Below, in pieces: positions 14,192 to 14,382 of a DNA stretch of 14,382 bases. The position numbers and the translations under genes were made by a program. Position 1 is the stretch's first letter; the number at the start of each line of letters is the position of its first letter. Under the pieces are notes generated by a model. The model was not told where the DNA came from. It ran no database searches and was given only the letters and a program-made list of their open reading frames with translations. The DNA is from Syntrophaceae bacterium UBA1062 (GTDB taxonomy: Bacteria; Desulfobacterota; Desulfomonilia; UBA1062): the NCBI GenBank assembly GCA_002316295.1, contig DCDF01000068.1, positions 1-14,382 of the forward strand, read 5' to 3'.

Positions 14192-14245
14192 ATATATAAC
14201 TCTTATGGTATGTTTAAAGAAAAGTAAATCATATCCGGAGACAAG

Positions 14246-14382
14246 ATGAACATCCACCAGGTACATATTTTCAACATCGCGGCAAAGACCTTGAGCATCA
14301 CCAAGACGGCCAAGAAGATGCGCCTTTCCCAGCCTTCGGTGAGCATTCAGATAAAAGACCTGGAAGACTCTTTGAACGTGAA
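14246..14382 (+). CDS. LysR-type transcriptional regulator, 5' end only
   Basis: Forty-five codons are visible before the window ends. The product MNIHQVHIFNIAAKTLSITK continues with TAKKMRLSQPSVSIQIKDLE, the standard N-terminal winged helix-turn-helix of LysR regulators; the recognition helix is about SQPSVSIQIKDLE. The start ATG at 14246 has GGAG at 14237-14240, five bases upstream. The gene is divergent from smr with about 185 bases between them; LysR regulators often control a divergent neighbour. The ligand-binding domain lies outside the window, so the target cannot be stated. Confidence 0.88.
   Translation, partial: MNIHQVHIFNIAAKTLSITKTAKKMRLSQPSVSIQIKDLEDSLNV

Overview
This window carries a nearly complete type III-A (Csm) CRISPR-Cas locus. 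All cas genes are on the minus strand and are transcribed from right to left. The G+C-rich coding sequence, Shine-Dalgarno-type ribosome binding sites and gene mix (Smr-domain protein, LysR regulator, IS3-type remnant) suggest a Gram-negative bacterium. A deltaproteobacterial, Desulfobacterota or Nitrospirota lineage is my guess; the sequence does not prove it.

Layout of the cas locus in transcription order: cas6 (11897-10938), an NE0113-family CARF protein probably acting as a ring nuclease (10903-9782), cas10/csm1 (9706-7103), csm2, csm3, csm4, csm5, a Csm6-like CARF-HEPN protein of the TIGR02710 type (3549-2296), cas1 (2024-870) and two adjacent, divergent cas2 genes (854-579 and 576-295). 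From cas10 to the Csm6-like gene the spacing is 15 bases or less, or overlapping, which implies one mRNA. Larger gaps lie in front of cas6, cas10 and cas1. Cas10 keeps both the HD nuclease motif and the GGDD cyclase motif, and Csm3 keeps the target-RNA-cleaving Asp. The predicted pathway is therefore: Cas6 makes crRNA; the Csm complex binds target RNA, cuts RNA and DNA, and makes cyclic oligoadenylate; the Csm6-like RNase is switched on; the second CARF protein may degrade or sense the messenger. Cas1 and Cas2 add spacers. No CRISPR array is visible here; it may lie to the left of base 1.

The most interesting unlabelled signal is a 10-base palindromic word, GCAACATTGC or its complement GCAATGTTGC. 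I found three exact copies, one in each of the gaps preceding cas6, cas10 and cas1. This looks like a shared operator. Other points of note are the tandem cas2 pair, an acidic insertion of about 55 residues in Cas1, and a linker plus helical extension of about 110 residues on Csm5.

Right of cas6 is a gene-poor stretch of about 630 bases. It is followed by an AT-rich gene for a small membrane protein on the plus strand, a broken IS3-type transposase tail, an Smr-domain gene on the minus strand, and the 5' end of a LysR-type regulator running off the right edge. Between smr and lysR, the minus strand carries a good sigma70-like promoter, two hairpins and a U-tract terminator ending just before the smr start. 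This is either a small RNA gene or an attenuated smr leader.
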